NCBI GenBank assembly: GCA_023313575.1
Contig: JAJTTP010000002.1
Coordinates: forward strand, 2,976,001-3,040,000
Length of the DNA stretch: 64,000 nucleotides
Direction of reading: 5' to 3'
Origin: Eutypella sp. D-1
Lineage: Eukaryota; Ascomycota; Sordariomycetes; Xylariales; Diatrypaceae
Part shown: positions 1 to 10,231 of the stretch, piece after piece
Position numbering within the stretch: the first letter of the stretch is position 1
Layout of the letters: every line of letters begins with the position of its first letter
Notes under the pieces: model-generated
The model's input: only the letters and a program-made list of their open reading frames with translations
Databases searched by the model: none
What the model was told of the DNA's origin: nothing
Translations under genes and position numbers: made by a program

Positions 1-555
1 TTCATCAACGGTGGCTCCGGCGGCACGGGAACCTTCGGCGTCCAGATCGCCAAGGCGCTCGGCTGCCACGTCGTCGCCTCCTGCTCCGGCGCCAACGCTG
101 ACCTCTGCCGCCGTCTCGGCGCCGACGAGGTCATCGACTACAAGACCCAGGACGTCTGCGCGCGTCTGCGCGAGCTCGCGGCCGACGGAAAGTTCAAGCT
201 TGTCGTCGACAATGTCGGCGCCTCGCCCCGCAACCTCTACAAGGCCTCCGACGATTTCCTGGTGCCCACCGGCGTCTTCGTCCAGATCGGCGCCGACATG
301 TCCCTCGGCGGCATGGGCAACACCGCCGCTCGCGCCCTGCTTCCCGGTTTCCTCGGCGGTGGCCACCGCAAGTGGCTGTTCATCGTGACCAAGGACGTCC
401 CCGAGGACTTCGCGCGCATTGTCGGCTGGATGGCCGACGGCAAGGTCAAGACTGTCATTGATGAGGTCTTCGAGTATAAGGACGTCCCCAAGGCCTTCGC
501 GAAACTCAAGACGAACCGCGTCAAGGGGAAGGTCATCGTCAAGGTCGCGGAGTAG
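1..555 (+). CDS. Zinc-type alcohol dehydrogenase / quinone oxidoreductase (MDR), 3' part only
   Basis: The frame is open from base 1 to a TAG ending at 555, giving the last 184 residues of a protein whose start lies outside the window. The first residues contain the nucleotide-binding motif GGSGGTGTFGVQIAK, and VIDYK and LVVDNVG follow at the usual spacing; this is the Rossmann half of the medium-chain dehydrogenase/reductase superfamily, closest in feel to NADPH:quinone oxidoreductases. The catalytic GroES-like half is missing because of the window edge. The protein probably reduces quinones or enones with NADPH in the cytosol; the substrate cannot be read. Codons are strongly GC-ending, unlike most genes further right. 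The family call is firm and the exact enzyme is not. Confidence 0.85.
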   Translation, partial: FINGGSGGTGTFGVQIAKALGCHVVASCSGANADLCRRLGADEVIDYKTQDVCARLRELAADGKFKLVVDNVGASPRNLYKASDDFLVPTGVFVQIGADMSLGGMGNTAARALLPGFLGGGHRKWLFIVTKDVPEDFARIVGWMADGKVKTVIDEVFEYKDVPKAFAKLKTNRVKGKVIVKVAE

Positions 556-1506
556 TGCCGGTGTCGGGTTTTCAATGGATGGGAAAGGAACTGGGTGGTT
601 TCTACGAATGTGGATGGGTAGCGGGGGGTGGGTTATACCATTGGAGTTTACATGTCTTATTCTTGTTATGATTGATTATGCTCGCGGGGTATCATTGAAG
701 GTCATTTATATATATCACTGTCCTTACATCTAACAACACCCATCTAGTTACGATGAGGTCAAGCCAACCTCATTGCATTACATTTCATGCACCAATAATT
801 ACAGAGCTTGATAGTTGACCTCTCGTACGATAATCTACATTTGATCCAACCTCCTAAACACGATTCATCCTAGACGCCAGCCATTCGAGGTAGTCCGTCT
901 ATTAAGAGGATGTTTGATTTCCGGCTCCGTGATCGGCCCCTAGATCATATGGTAATTATTTGGGGACTGAATGATCGGCACTTATGAGATGCAGTCGTTA
1001 TGATGTCGCCGCGACCAATGAGGATAAATACATGGATGTGGTTTGCGGCTCAGCCGCTGCCAACTCGGATCTCCGACGGCACAATCCATTGAGCACCCGG
1101 AAATATGGAATATGTAGGGAGGCGGTGAGTTCTGCCTGGGGTATCAGACGGTGGGAGTCGAGACGTCGTGAGTCAATTATAAGTCTCGATGTGACCGTCC
1201 AATCATGCATGTGCGTACTGGGAAGGAGACAATGGAATTTTTTAGGGAAGACATATATCATCTGATTCGGTTCACCCATTTCCGAACCGGACGCGCACGC
1301 CAGCTAGCATTGTAGCAAGATGGATGTGCATCCAGTACTAGATCGCGCGCACTAAAGCGTGGTGGTTGGACAAGGGCAGGGGATGCCCGTGCTATCGATA
1401 ACTACCTATTGTGTGAAGCGGAATGGGTATAACTAATTGCCCAGAGCCAGCAATCAACGTCGGCAATTTTCCTTTTTGAATTATCATCTTCACAAGCTGA
1501 AGTAGA
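556..1506. other. Intergenic, no supported gene
   Basis: This stretch holds the 3' flank of the oxidoreductase gene and the promoter of the ferroportin-like gene. Short open frames on both strands (for example 984-1265) lack recognisable protein character. I see no RNA gene or clear repeat. Confidence 0.6.
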
Positions 1507-3243
1507 ATGGCGACGGATTCTGCGGGTGGCGACGCGCCCTTTCCCGATGAGCGGGCTCCTCTCCTCGGAGAAGACCCGATTGCCGGCGATGATTCCATCC
1601 TCTCGGATCACCGAGTGCCTGCCCATATCGCCCGGAGACTCTTCGTCTCGCACTTCCTTTCGACATGGAATTCCCGTGTCTTCGAATTCGGAGCCGTGCT
1701 ATATCTGGCTACGATATTTCCGGGAACGCTTTTGGTCATGTCTGTTTATGCCCTGGTTCGTGGTCTCTCGGCTATCATCTTTGCCCCCGCAATCGGCCAG
1801 TACATCGATAGAGGCAACCGGCTACAAGTTGTGCGTGTGTCTATAGGTAGAGACCCCGTCGTACATGCACCTCATAGTATGGGATATGCGCTAAATTGAC
1901 CTATTCGCAGTGTTCCAAAGGCTTGGTGTAGCAGCCTCTTGCGTCGTCTTCTACGCCCTTGCTCTCCATCTACCCCTTGGCCACGGCGGAGACATTGGCA
2001 TGCTGGCGGTTCTCTGCTTTTTAGCTTGCGTAGAAAAGCTTTGTTCTATCATGAACATGGTATCCGTGGAGAAAGACTGGGTTCGTAACCCCATCCTAAC
2101 CATGCGCCGTGCAATTCACTTATATTGTCGAACAGGTGGTCGTGGTAGCGGAAAAGGATCCAGTAGCTCTCAGGGTCATTAATGCGCAGATGCGACGCAT
2201 CGACTTACTCTGCAAGCTCTTTGGACCCCTGTTCATCGCGCTGGTCGATGGATACTCAACGAAAATAGCGATAGCCGTGAACTTTGCTCTCAACGTGGGT
2301 TCGGTTGTTGTCGAATACTTCGCCATAGCCAGGGTCTACTACGAGGTTCCGAAACTACAAGAGGCGAAGACCCGACCACCTACCAACCCGGTCGAAGCTA
2401 GGCCGGCTGCCGACGAGCCCAGAGACCGTCTTACTCCCTTCTTGTCTCGTATTCGGGCCATTTTCAGGAAATTCGCCGCTGACTTCAGCCTCTATTTCCA
2501 CCACCGCGCATTTCTCCCTTCGATCGCCGGCGCCCTCCTATACCTGACTGTGCTGAGTTTCGGTGCCCAGATGGTAACGTATCTATTCACTGCTGGGTAC
2601 AACTCGACCCAAATTGGTGTTGCGAGGTCCCTCGGAGTTGTATTCGAGGTGTTGGCCACTTGGGTTGCGCCGTGGATCATGGGACGTGTGGGGCCCGTCA
2701 GGGCAGGCTTGTGGCTCAGCAATTGGCAAGTCATATCGTTGGCTACGGGTATTGTCTTGTTTTGGGTATTCGGAGACCGGCCTTTGATCTCAGCCAGTGC
2801 TCTCGTAGGCGGGACTGTTATTAGTCGCCTAGGACTCAGAGGATTTGACCTGTGCACCCAGGTTATCGTGCAGGAGGTAGGTCGACTTTTCCACTTAACG
2901 AAGTCCCGGCAGGCTACCGCACAGCAGAACTAACATACTGCACCAGGACGTCGAAGCTGAGAACCGCGGCGCTTTCTCATCCGTCGAAGCGGCCTTCCAG
3001 AATGCCTTCGAGCTTCTCTCCTACGCGTCTACCATCGCCTTTTCTGCGCCCGAACAGTTTAAGTGGCCTTCGCTTATCTCGGTCCTGGCGGTAACCTCGG
3101 CGGGCTCGATGTATACCACGTTTGTGTATAAGCGCCGCGGACACTTGATCCACACCGAGAAGATTTGCCATGTGAGAGAGGATAAGCGGAGACAGCGCAG
3201 AGAGGAAGGACTCGAAAGGATAGTATCTCGGAATGAGCTTTGA
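1507..3243 (+). CDS. Ferroportin-like iron transporter (SLC40 family)
   Basis: Four exons, 1507-1846, 1911-2080, 2136-2876 and 2947-3243, join in phase to 515 residues; all three introns have GT...AG ends. After a hydrophilic N-terminus come FLSTWNSRVFEFGAVLYLA, then an APAIGQYIDR loop and VEKDWVVVVAEKDP, followed by RRIDLLCKLFGPLFIAL, the order typical of eukaryotic SLC40/ferroportin proteins. About 10-12 hydrophobic segments are visible and the C-terminus is charged (KRRGHLIHTEK). The family exports ferrous iron across a membrane; in fungi the direction and membrane are less clear, and a vacuolar or plasma-membrane location is possible. The gene ends 308 bp from the stop of the A-T-R enzyme on the other strand. 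A generic MFS protein is the alternative, but the VEKDW/RRIDLLCK pair argues for SLC40. Confidence 0.85.
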
Positions 3244-3551
3244 GCTCGTGATATGTCGCACTGGGCTTGGGCTCGTTCATTGCAAAGTCCGGGAACGATG
3301 CACATGTCAGGACTGAAAGGTTTTCTGGTCTGGTTGGTGTTAGTAAAAAGTATCTTTGGAACTCTGATGCAATGCAATATTGTCTTAATCGCTGTGTATA
3401 TGCGCATTGTGTGGCAGTTTTACGGAACATGGTGCCTTTAGATAGTCTCTATGATTAATTTAAGTAGCATGTGAGGCATTTTTGCGGCTTTATGTCTGAG
3501 CAATCACCGATAAACCGCTTGACTTGGATTATTTGGGGATACCCCTTCACA
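3244..3551. terminator. Shared 3' flank between two convergent genes
   Basis: This 308-bp segment separates the stops of the ferroportin-like gene (plus strand) and the A-T-R gene (minus strand), so both transcripts should end here or overlap. No conserved poly(A) element could be fixed with confidence. Short antisense frames over 2977-3430 are shadows of the last ferroportin exon. Confidence 0.4.
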
Positions 3552-6500
3552 CTAGAATGCCCACTGCCTCATCCAATTCTCCATCCACCCGACATCAACG
3601 CCTTGCAGCTGCAGAAGCGTCTGTGAGACCCTGGTCGTTTTTATGGTCTCTAAGGCGATTGGATTCTCTTTCATTGTGACCAGACTTTTGAAGAAGTCCA
3701 CGATTTTGATCGCAGGGTTCTGGCCGGGACTTTCGGTCTTCGCTGCACTCTCGCACAGGGCATCTACCCACTCCTCAAGTAGAACGACCTCGACGCCCCC
3801 TAAGCATCGCTTCACAGTCGGTACTAACTGTCCCCACGGCGTCTTTTGTGGATTCGCGACATGGTACACCGTCGCGCCGGCGTGCTCAGCCAAGGAGTGA
3901 GTCGAGAGCTCAACGATGATCTTGCCAAGAACATCCACAGGGACCCAATCGACCGCTTCCATTCGTCCTAGAGACGAGGGCAATTTTCCAATGTACTTCG
4001 AACTCGCAACCAGGCTTGGTAACCACTCTTGCCGCGGCCACTCACCGGCTGTAGTCGTGGGGCCGGCAACTTGACCCACGCGACAGATAGTGGCGGTGAT
4101 GTCTGCCTCCCGGGCAGCAGCGTCCAGGAGGCGCTCCGCGACGAACTTTGACTCACCGTAGCCTGTCGCTTCAGGAATTCTCCAGTCCTCGTGAACCTCC
4201 TCAGGTACTACTTGCGATGCCTCGTGGACAGCGCCCCAGTTGGAAACGGCGCCGATACTCGAGACGAAGAAGAGGCATGCACCGTAGCGGGAATGCGCTG
4301 AGAAGTCGATGAGTCTCTTAACCGTGCCGACTTGAGAAGCGAAAGAATCAAGGGACTGGTTGAAGTCGACCTTCCAAGCATTGTGGATGACGTGCGTAAC
4401 CTCGCACAAGAGCTTCTTGTACTCCTGGATCGAGAGACCAAAGTACGATGCAGAAGGATCTACGTCGTGGAATTTGACCTTATCAGAAAGAGGTTGGAGG
4501 CCCTTGGTCGTCTGGGATTTCTCCTGGCGCTCAGCGCTGCGGGGTCCGCGGTTGAGGCAGTGGATCAGCGAGACACGCGGGTCGCTAAGTAGACGGTCTA
4601 AGATGTACGAGCCAAGGGAGCCGGTTGAGCCCGTCAGAAGGACGACCAATCCTTCCGTGGATACTTCAGCCTTTCTAGCAGTGATGGGATTGTTTGCGCT
4701 ATGGAGGTTGTATAGCGCCCTCATCTTTTGTTGGTTAGATTCAGCACCACGATCCTGGGCCCTCCCCTCAATCGCGTCAGCAACAATGGCTGTGAGGTTA
4801 GCTAATGTGGGGTTTGAGTAGATATCTTTAGCTTGTAGAGTCGATGACCCTCCAGATGCCTGTATGGACCGGTTGAGCCTTTTAGTGATGAGTGTTACCT
4901 GAAGGGAGTCCAGTCCATGTTCAAAGAGATCGGTATCGGAGAGTAGTTCCGTTATGTCAATATCTGTCGACGTGGCGACGACATGCTTCACTATTCTTTG
5001 CACGCTTCCGTATGACTGGATAGCATCATCTGCGGGGCCACTTGCGGACAATTCATTTTCGTCGTACAAGGCATCGATCTCCGCGGCGTACAAATCGAGG
5101 GTCAACGCTCGCTGTATTGTGCCCTTACCAGCCCTCATCATGGGCTTGCCAGTACTTGTGAAAGCAACCATGTTGCGGTGAATGCGACCGTGTGATGGGC
5201 TTACTTTATTGGCAGCCTCAATGGAAGGCCAAATCAAATCCAAGAGCTTCTCCTTCTCCACGTTATCAGTCGGCGGTTGAACAGCCTCCACAAGTAAACT
5301 TGACTGAAATCTCCCGGTACCAATGATGAGCGCCCCATTGATAGAAGGATCTGCCCCGATGATATGCTCCATTTCAACGGGGTTAAGTTTCTCGCCAGTG
5401 GAGTAAACGATGATGTCGTCGGTTCGCCCTCTGTATAGCCAGACATCAGGTTTAGTCGGATGCCTGGAATACAAATCCTTCATGGGCCACTCCTCGAGGT
5501 GTGGAAATGTCCCAAAGATTCCTTGATACTGCTGGAGGTCCGGGTTCCGTACAACGACCTGCTCGTATAAATCCTCCGACACATGACGGTATTCATGGCC
5601 AAGAACCGGACAGACTTTCATGTACTTCCAGTCCTCTGGATCGCACAGCTGGTAAGGATGCACACCACATTCTGTCGTTCCGAGACAGTTCAGAAGTCTT
5701 GTCTTCGTACTTATAAGATCTCCCACAGCCTGCGGGCAAGGTCCACCCCCGTATGCGATCTGCGTCAGTCGACTGAGGTTGTTTAGGTACTCTGGTACTT
5801 TTGCAAGTTCGACTAGAGTCGTAGGCGCGGCAGCAGTGTGCTGTACATTGCCGTGAACATGGATGCTATTGACGGTCTCGGCGGATGGTGGGAATGTGCC
5901 GAGGACGACTGTGTAACCGGAATAGATAACGCCAGGTAGAATTAACACGACGCCGGCACAGTGAAATAGGGGAAATGTGACATATACCCTTGTTCCAGTA
6001 CACATAGCCGGAAATACGGGTTGGTGGCCGAGGGAAGGTAAAGCCGTGTACGCATCAAGTGGCACATGAGTTCCATGGGTCTGGACGATCGGCTTTGGCA
6101 AGCCCACCGACCCAGAGGTGTGTAGGACGGCGAATGGGTCCGACTTGGCTTCTTGAAATGTTTTTGAGTACGGATAAGGCTCCACTGCCCCGTCCTCGAG
6201 CCAATATTGCAGCTCAGGTACTTCAAGAACTCGCATGTGCCTGGCTGCCAAGATCTGCTTGATGACTGGCAGAGGAAAATTTGGTGGCAGCAGGAAAGTA
6301 GAACAGTGAGTCTCTTCAAACAGACTCAGATGTGCATCGAGGGTGTTGCGAGGCGAATTGAGTAGAAGTTTATAGCCGGCCTTGATAGAAGCAAGTATGA
6401 GAATCCCGTAAACGAGGTCTTGAGGACCCATGTAGGCAATCGTAGGGAAGCCTTGACCAGGCCCCAGATTCTTGTGAAGGTGCCATGCACATCGGTTCAC

Positions 6501-6689
6501 AGCGCGAGCAAATGCTGTTGCAGAGACATCTATAAACCCGTCTGCTGCATCTTTTGTTTTCGCTATGGAGTAGAGGATGCGCTCCGGGTCAGCGAGTGCA
6601 ATTTCATCCACCAAGGACGGTAGCAAACGCTGACCAACGGGTTTACTCTGGACTGACGCCATTGAAGTTTCGGAATTACAAGAAATCAA
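3552..6689 (-). CDS. NRPS-like carboxylic acid reductase (adenylation-thiolation-reductase)
   Basis: A single uninterrupted frame of 1045 residues. The adenylation domain covers about 20-530: A3-type TSGSVGLPKP (191-200), GTTECGVHP (337-345), YRGRTDDIIVYSTGEKLNP (419-437) and the A10 segment TGKPMMRAGKGT with its lysine near 515. A carrier domain follows (about 570-640) with EHGLDSLQ, Ser595 being the phosphopantetheine site. The C-terminal thioester reductase (about 680-1000) starts with LLTGSTGSLGSYI (685-697) and has the YGESK dyad (Tyr844, Lys848). Such enzymes activate a carboxylic acid with ATP, load it on the carrier and release an aldehyde with NADPH. There is no condensation domain, so it is NRPS-like. 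An in-frame ATG at 6662 is an alternative start. The substrate is unknown; no clear tailoring genes sit beside it. Confidence 0.9.
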   Translation of the reverse strand: MISCNSETSMASVQSKPVGQRLLPSLVDEIALADPERILYSIAKTKDAADGFIDVSATAFARAVNRCAWHLHKNLGPGQGFPTIAYMGPQDLVYGILILASIKAGYKLLLNSPRNTLDAHLSLFEETHCSTFLLPPNFPLPVIKQILAARHMRVLEVPELQYWLEDGAVEPYPYSKTFQEAKSDPFAVLHTSGSVGLPKPIVQTHGTHVPLDAYTALPSLGHQPVFPAMCTGTRVYVTFPLFHCAGVVLILPGVIYSGYTVVLGTFPPSAETVNSIHVHGNVQHTAAAPTTLVELAKVPEYLNNLSRLTQIAYGGGPCPQAVGDLISTKTRLLNCLGTTECGVHPYQLCDPEDWKYMKVCPVLGHEYRHVSEDLYEQVVVRNPDLQQYQGIFGTFPHLEEWPMKDLYSRHPTKPDVWLYRGRTDDIIVYSTGEKLNPVEMEHIIGADPSINGALIIGTGRFQSSLLVEAVQPPTDNVEKEKLLDLIWPSIEAANKVSPSHGRIHRNMVAFTSTGKPMMRAGKGTIQRALTLDLYAAEIDALYDENELSASGPADDAIQSYGSVQRIVKHVVATSTDIDITELLSDTDLFEHGLDSLQVTLITKRLNRSIQASGGSSTLQAKDIYSNPTLANLTAIVADAIEGRAQDRGAESNQQKMRALYNLHSANNPITARKAEVSTEGLVVLLTGSTGSLGSYILDRLLSDPRVSLIHCLNRGPRSAERQEKSQTTKGLQPLSDKVKFHDVDPSASYFGLSIQEYKKLLCEVTHVIHNAWKVDFNQSLDSFASQVGTVKRLIDFSAHSRYGACLFFVSSIGAVSNWGAVHEASQVVPEEVHEDWRIPEATGYGESKFVAERLLDAAAREADITATICRVGQVAGPTTTAGEWPRQEWLPSLVASSKYIGKLPSSLGRMEAVDWVPVDVLGKIIVELSTHSLAEHAGATVYHVANPQKTPWGQLVPTVKRCLGGVEVVLLEEWVDALCESAAKTESPGQNPAIKIVDFFKSLVTMKENPIALETIKTTRVSQTLLQLQGVDVGWMENWMRQWAF

Positions 6690-7680
6690 CGATGAAAACC
6701 CAGGTGCAGTAAGAATAGACTTGATACCAAACCGTAAGAAGCATAACTAGAGAGGTTGGATCCCTTAGAAAGCAAACCTCGTTCTTCTCCTTTCCAACGA
6801 CAGCTTATAGATTTCTTTCTACGGTGGGGCTATCTTCGAAGACCTTCCTGTTTTAGCAACAATGCTGAGAGAAACCAGGGTATATCTGTTATCATATGTA
6901 TTATGCCGAATACTAGTAAAGGGACATTGAACTAGCTATGAACCTAACGCTGGGAAATCCATGCATTTGCATAGAATGTGCCGGTTATTTTCTCTCAATG
7001 TTATAAGCAAGAGTGTGTTTGCGGGTCTCGCGCGAATCAACTCCCCTGCCTCGCTATTTCCCCTGGGCCCTAACGTGCCATATAATTACATGCGCGGCAG
7101 TTGAAGAGGTTCTTCGATGGCGGCCTCTAATTCCTCTCATACCCTGTAGCGCGTGATCGTGAAGGAACTGGATTTTGAAGGTTATAATTTTTCGATGAAG
7201 ACGGAATGCCCTATAACTTGTATAGCAGTGTGTAGTAATTGCCATGATGAACCAAGCGAGTTTCCTGCTATTCGTAGATGGCAATTAAGTATCTTGGTGC
7301 CACTCTATTATAAGATGTATCGTCAAAAGAAGAAGGAAAATTCGACCCAAATGGCGTGCTAATGCTTACTATTCCTTTAAGTACATGGGTGCACATGGTT
7401 TGCACCCACTTCGTTACGTTCCATGGACCATCGTCACGCTTCTTTCCAGATGCGGGCTTTAGGAGAATAACTCTCAGATATGCGGGGAATCCCTGTCGTT
7501 GCCCCCACCAGCCCGACCACCCCAAGCCACCCCCGGGCTTTGGGATAAAGCTAGAGATTTTGCGGAACATGTACGAACGAGTCTTATTAATAGAGCGATT
7601 CTCTGATCTTCAGACAGGCGCGACAAGATGGGTACTGTTTGACTGGCAGTGATGTGGATACGTTTCGGCTGGAGTTGAAC
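6690..7680. promoter_or_regulatory. Divergent upstream region of the A-T-R gene and a Zn2Cys6 regulator
   Basis: About 990 bp between two outward-facing genes, so it should carry both promoters. I see no protein-like frame; the short frames over 7054-7650 are low-quality. A shared regulatory region would fit the neighbouring regulator controlling the A-T-R gene, but no binding site was identified. Confidence 0.4.
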
Positions 7681-10137
7681 ATGCAGAATCATCAATCAGA
7701 AACTGCCTTTGAAGAGTCCTCCACAGTCGCTGCGGCTGGCTTAGCCTGCAATGTATGTCGAAAATCCAAGCTTCGCTGTTCGAGGGATAAGCCGGCTTGT
7801 CAGCATTGCAGGAAAACAGGTGTGGGTCCCAAAATATCTCAAATTCGCTTCATGTGAACTATAGCGGTTGACCAATATAGGGGCGGAATGCACATATGAG
7901 ACGAAGCGGGTAAAACCTGGGCTCAAGGCTGGAGCTATTGAGAGCATACATAGGAGGCTAGGTGACACGAATGCAAAGCGCTTCACTCGCCTGTAAATAC
8001 TGACACCGTTATAGACGCTTTGGAAAATTTGGTCAACCAACAAAACACAGAAGCCAAGAGTGTAAAACGAGCTATAGAAGTTACCCATCGGGACCCCCAG
8101 GAAGACCCAGCATACAAGATTCTCAGCCTACTAGCCGAACAGCTGCCCAAGTTCATCTCTCTGCCGGAACAGTCATCTTCCCCTGTCGGTCCGAGGAATG
8201 AGAACGATGGATGCAGTCGGAAGCGGTCACGGATTTCGGATGACAGACTCAGATCAAGGTCTCGTGAACCCATCCATTCACCTTTGCTCCCCTCGCGAAA
8301 AATCATCGACCAAGCTGTAATTGCATACTTCTCCCACATTCACCCATGGATACCCATGATTCATCAGCGCAGGTTCCGTGAGAGCCTGGATGACCCCCGC
8401 CTCAGCTTGCTCCTTCACGCTATAATCTTCGCTGTCTCCAAGTTCCTGATATCAAAGGATATCTCCGAAGAGGACATTTATAATGTTCCGTGGACCCGCG
8501 AGCGGTCACGAGCCTGGGTTGTCTCAATCGCTATGGAAGGCCTTTTTGTCGAGAACCTGCAAGCGCTGACCATCGTCGCTTTCACCGACGTAAGCGACCT
8601 TGAGCCAAGAATCACAGCTTGCGCTAACATGAAATAGATCGGGGATGGTAATGCTGCTAAGGCTTGGTCGATAGTCGGGTCACTGACAAGGACGGTGGAG
8701 TATATGCGACTAACAGTGGAACACGATGAGTCTAGCCAGAACCTACTATGCCAGCCCTACTCACTCTTGAACCACACAGAAGACTGGACTGAGCTCGAGG
8801 AAAGACGAAGGGTATTCTGGAACGTATTCCTTCTGGATCGTTTCTGCTCTGTCTGTATGGGCTGGAACACCAGTCTAACTTCCGATGATGTCCACCGACG
8901 CCTGCCATGCGATGGAATCACCTGGCGAAAAGAGGAGCCAGTCCAAACCCCATATTTGGGGATCTGGGACAAGTCCGCCGGCCGCATCGGAAAGCCGATA
9001 GCATTCATGCCATTACAGCATGGACTTGGCCCACAGGCCGACCTGGGAGTGGATACACAGAGCGTATCTGATGTGAGCTCCCCATCCACCGGGCCAGTAG
9101 ACATGTCAACTGCGGGAGCGTTCGCATACTGCATCGAAGCTACCGAGTCGATGAGTCGGGTGACGAGCTATTTCCTGCAGCAACGGGTAGACCTGCGTGA
9201 CCCGAAGGAGATCAACAGCTGGCTTACGCGGTTCAAAGAACTCGACTTGCGCCTGGTGCATTGGAAGATGCTACTGCCGGAGAAGTGGAAAGCCAACATG
9301 GAGCGCCAGTCGACAAGGATGGACCCGAACCTTACTCTTGCCCATGTCACACATAATGTCTCGATGATCCTGTTGCACCAACTCATAGCCTACCCTCCGG
9401 TGCACTGGGGCTTTCGTAACAAACTCCCCAGTGTTTGCAGCGCTGACACCTGCTTCACGGCCGCGATAGAGATCACCACTATTACGCGTAACTACCTGAA
9501 GTACACACCGCCCACGGAACCTACGAACAGCCAATACGCGTTCTGCCTGTTCGTCGCGGCGAGAGTACTGCTAACCCATTGGCGGTACTATACGGAGAAC
9601 CAACTTACGCCTGAATTCTGGTCTCTAATAGAGTACCTCGATGAGCTATCAAGGCGGTGGAATGGCTCCAGCCGATACCCTTCTATTTTGAACCTTCCCA
9701 CCAAGTTCGCCCTCAAACTACGTGACCTCCACAATCGTTGTTTGGACGACAGTGGGTTCAAGATTGACATAGCCGGTTATATGAGAGAGATTGACCATGG
9801 GCCGACTAGCCATCAGGGTTCGCCTTCAGAGGTCTTGCCATTCTCTACGCCGAGTGCGACTGGCCTCTGGAACAGTATGCCCCCACTTTCCGGCCTACCA
9901 GCACAAGTAAGCAACTCGATAGATGGGGTTATCGCCAATCAGCTGCCAGGTGATAAATACGCAGGAGCAGCGGAACAAGTGCGCCGAAACGGCGGCACAT
10001 CTAATATGGCAGGTATTGACGAGTTCCACTCAATACCGAATGCTATGCTGGAGCAACAATTCATGAACCTAGATCGCGTCATATCATTCGACGATGGTAG
10101 TATGTTTACCGCGGAGATCGACGCGAGTAGCTGGTAG
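7681..10137 (+). CDS. Zn2Cys6 transcription factor with fungal-specific regulatory domain
   Basis: Exons 7681-7819, 7881-7961, 8015-8589 and 8638-10137 join in phase to 764 residues. The first exon boundary falls inside the zinc cluster, which is complete only after splicing: Cys23, 26, 33, 40, 43 and 50 (CX2CX6CX6CX2CX6C), followed by TYETKRVKPGLKAG. A long middle region contains YFSHIHPWIPMIHQRRF and AWSIVGSLTRTVEYMRL, typical of the fungal-specific transcription factor domain. ATG 7681 is the first in-frame ATG; the frame upstream opens only with non-ATG codons. It is nuclear and should bind CGG-type half sites. It lies 94 bp from the stop of the GH88 gene and 6.6-9.4 kb from the transporter and DUF2264 gene, so it is a good candidate regulator of that group. 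Confidence 0.9.
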
Positions 10138-10231
10138 ATGGAACGTAAAGTTATCCTATCTATTCATCTATAACCATAAAAATGCTGCCGTCCTCTTCGA
10201 GGGGAAGAGTTAAAGTGAAAGAGGATAGGTG

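Noticed and set aside
7681..10137. Treating the regulator as two genes, 8020-8637 and 8695-10137
   Set aside because: An intron at 8590-8637 joins them in phase through FTD/IGDGNAAKAW, and the zinc cluster upstream joins by two further introns.
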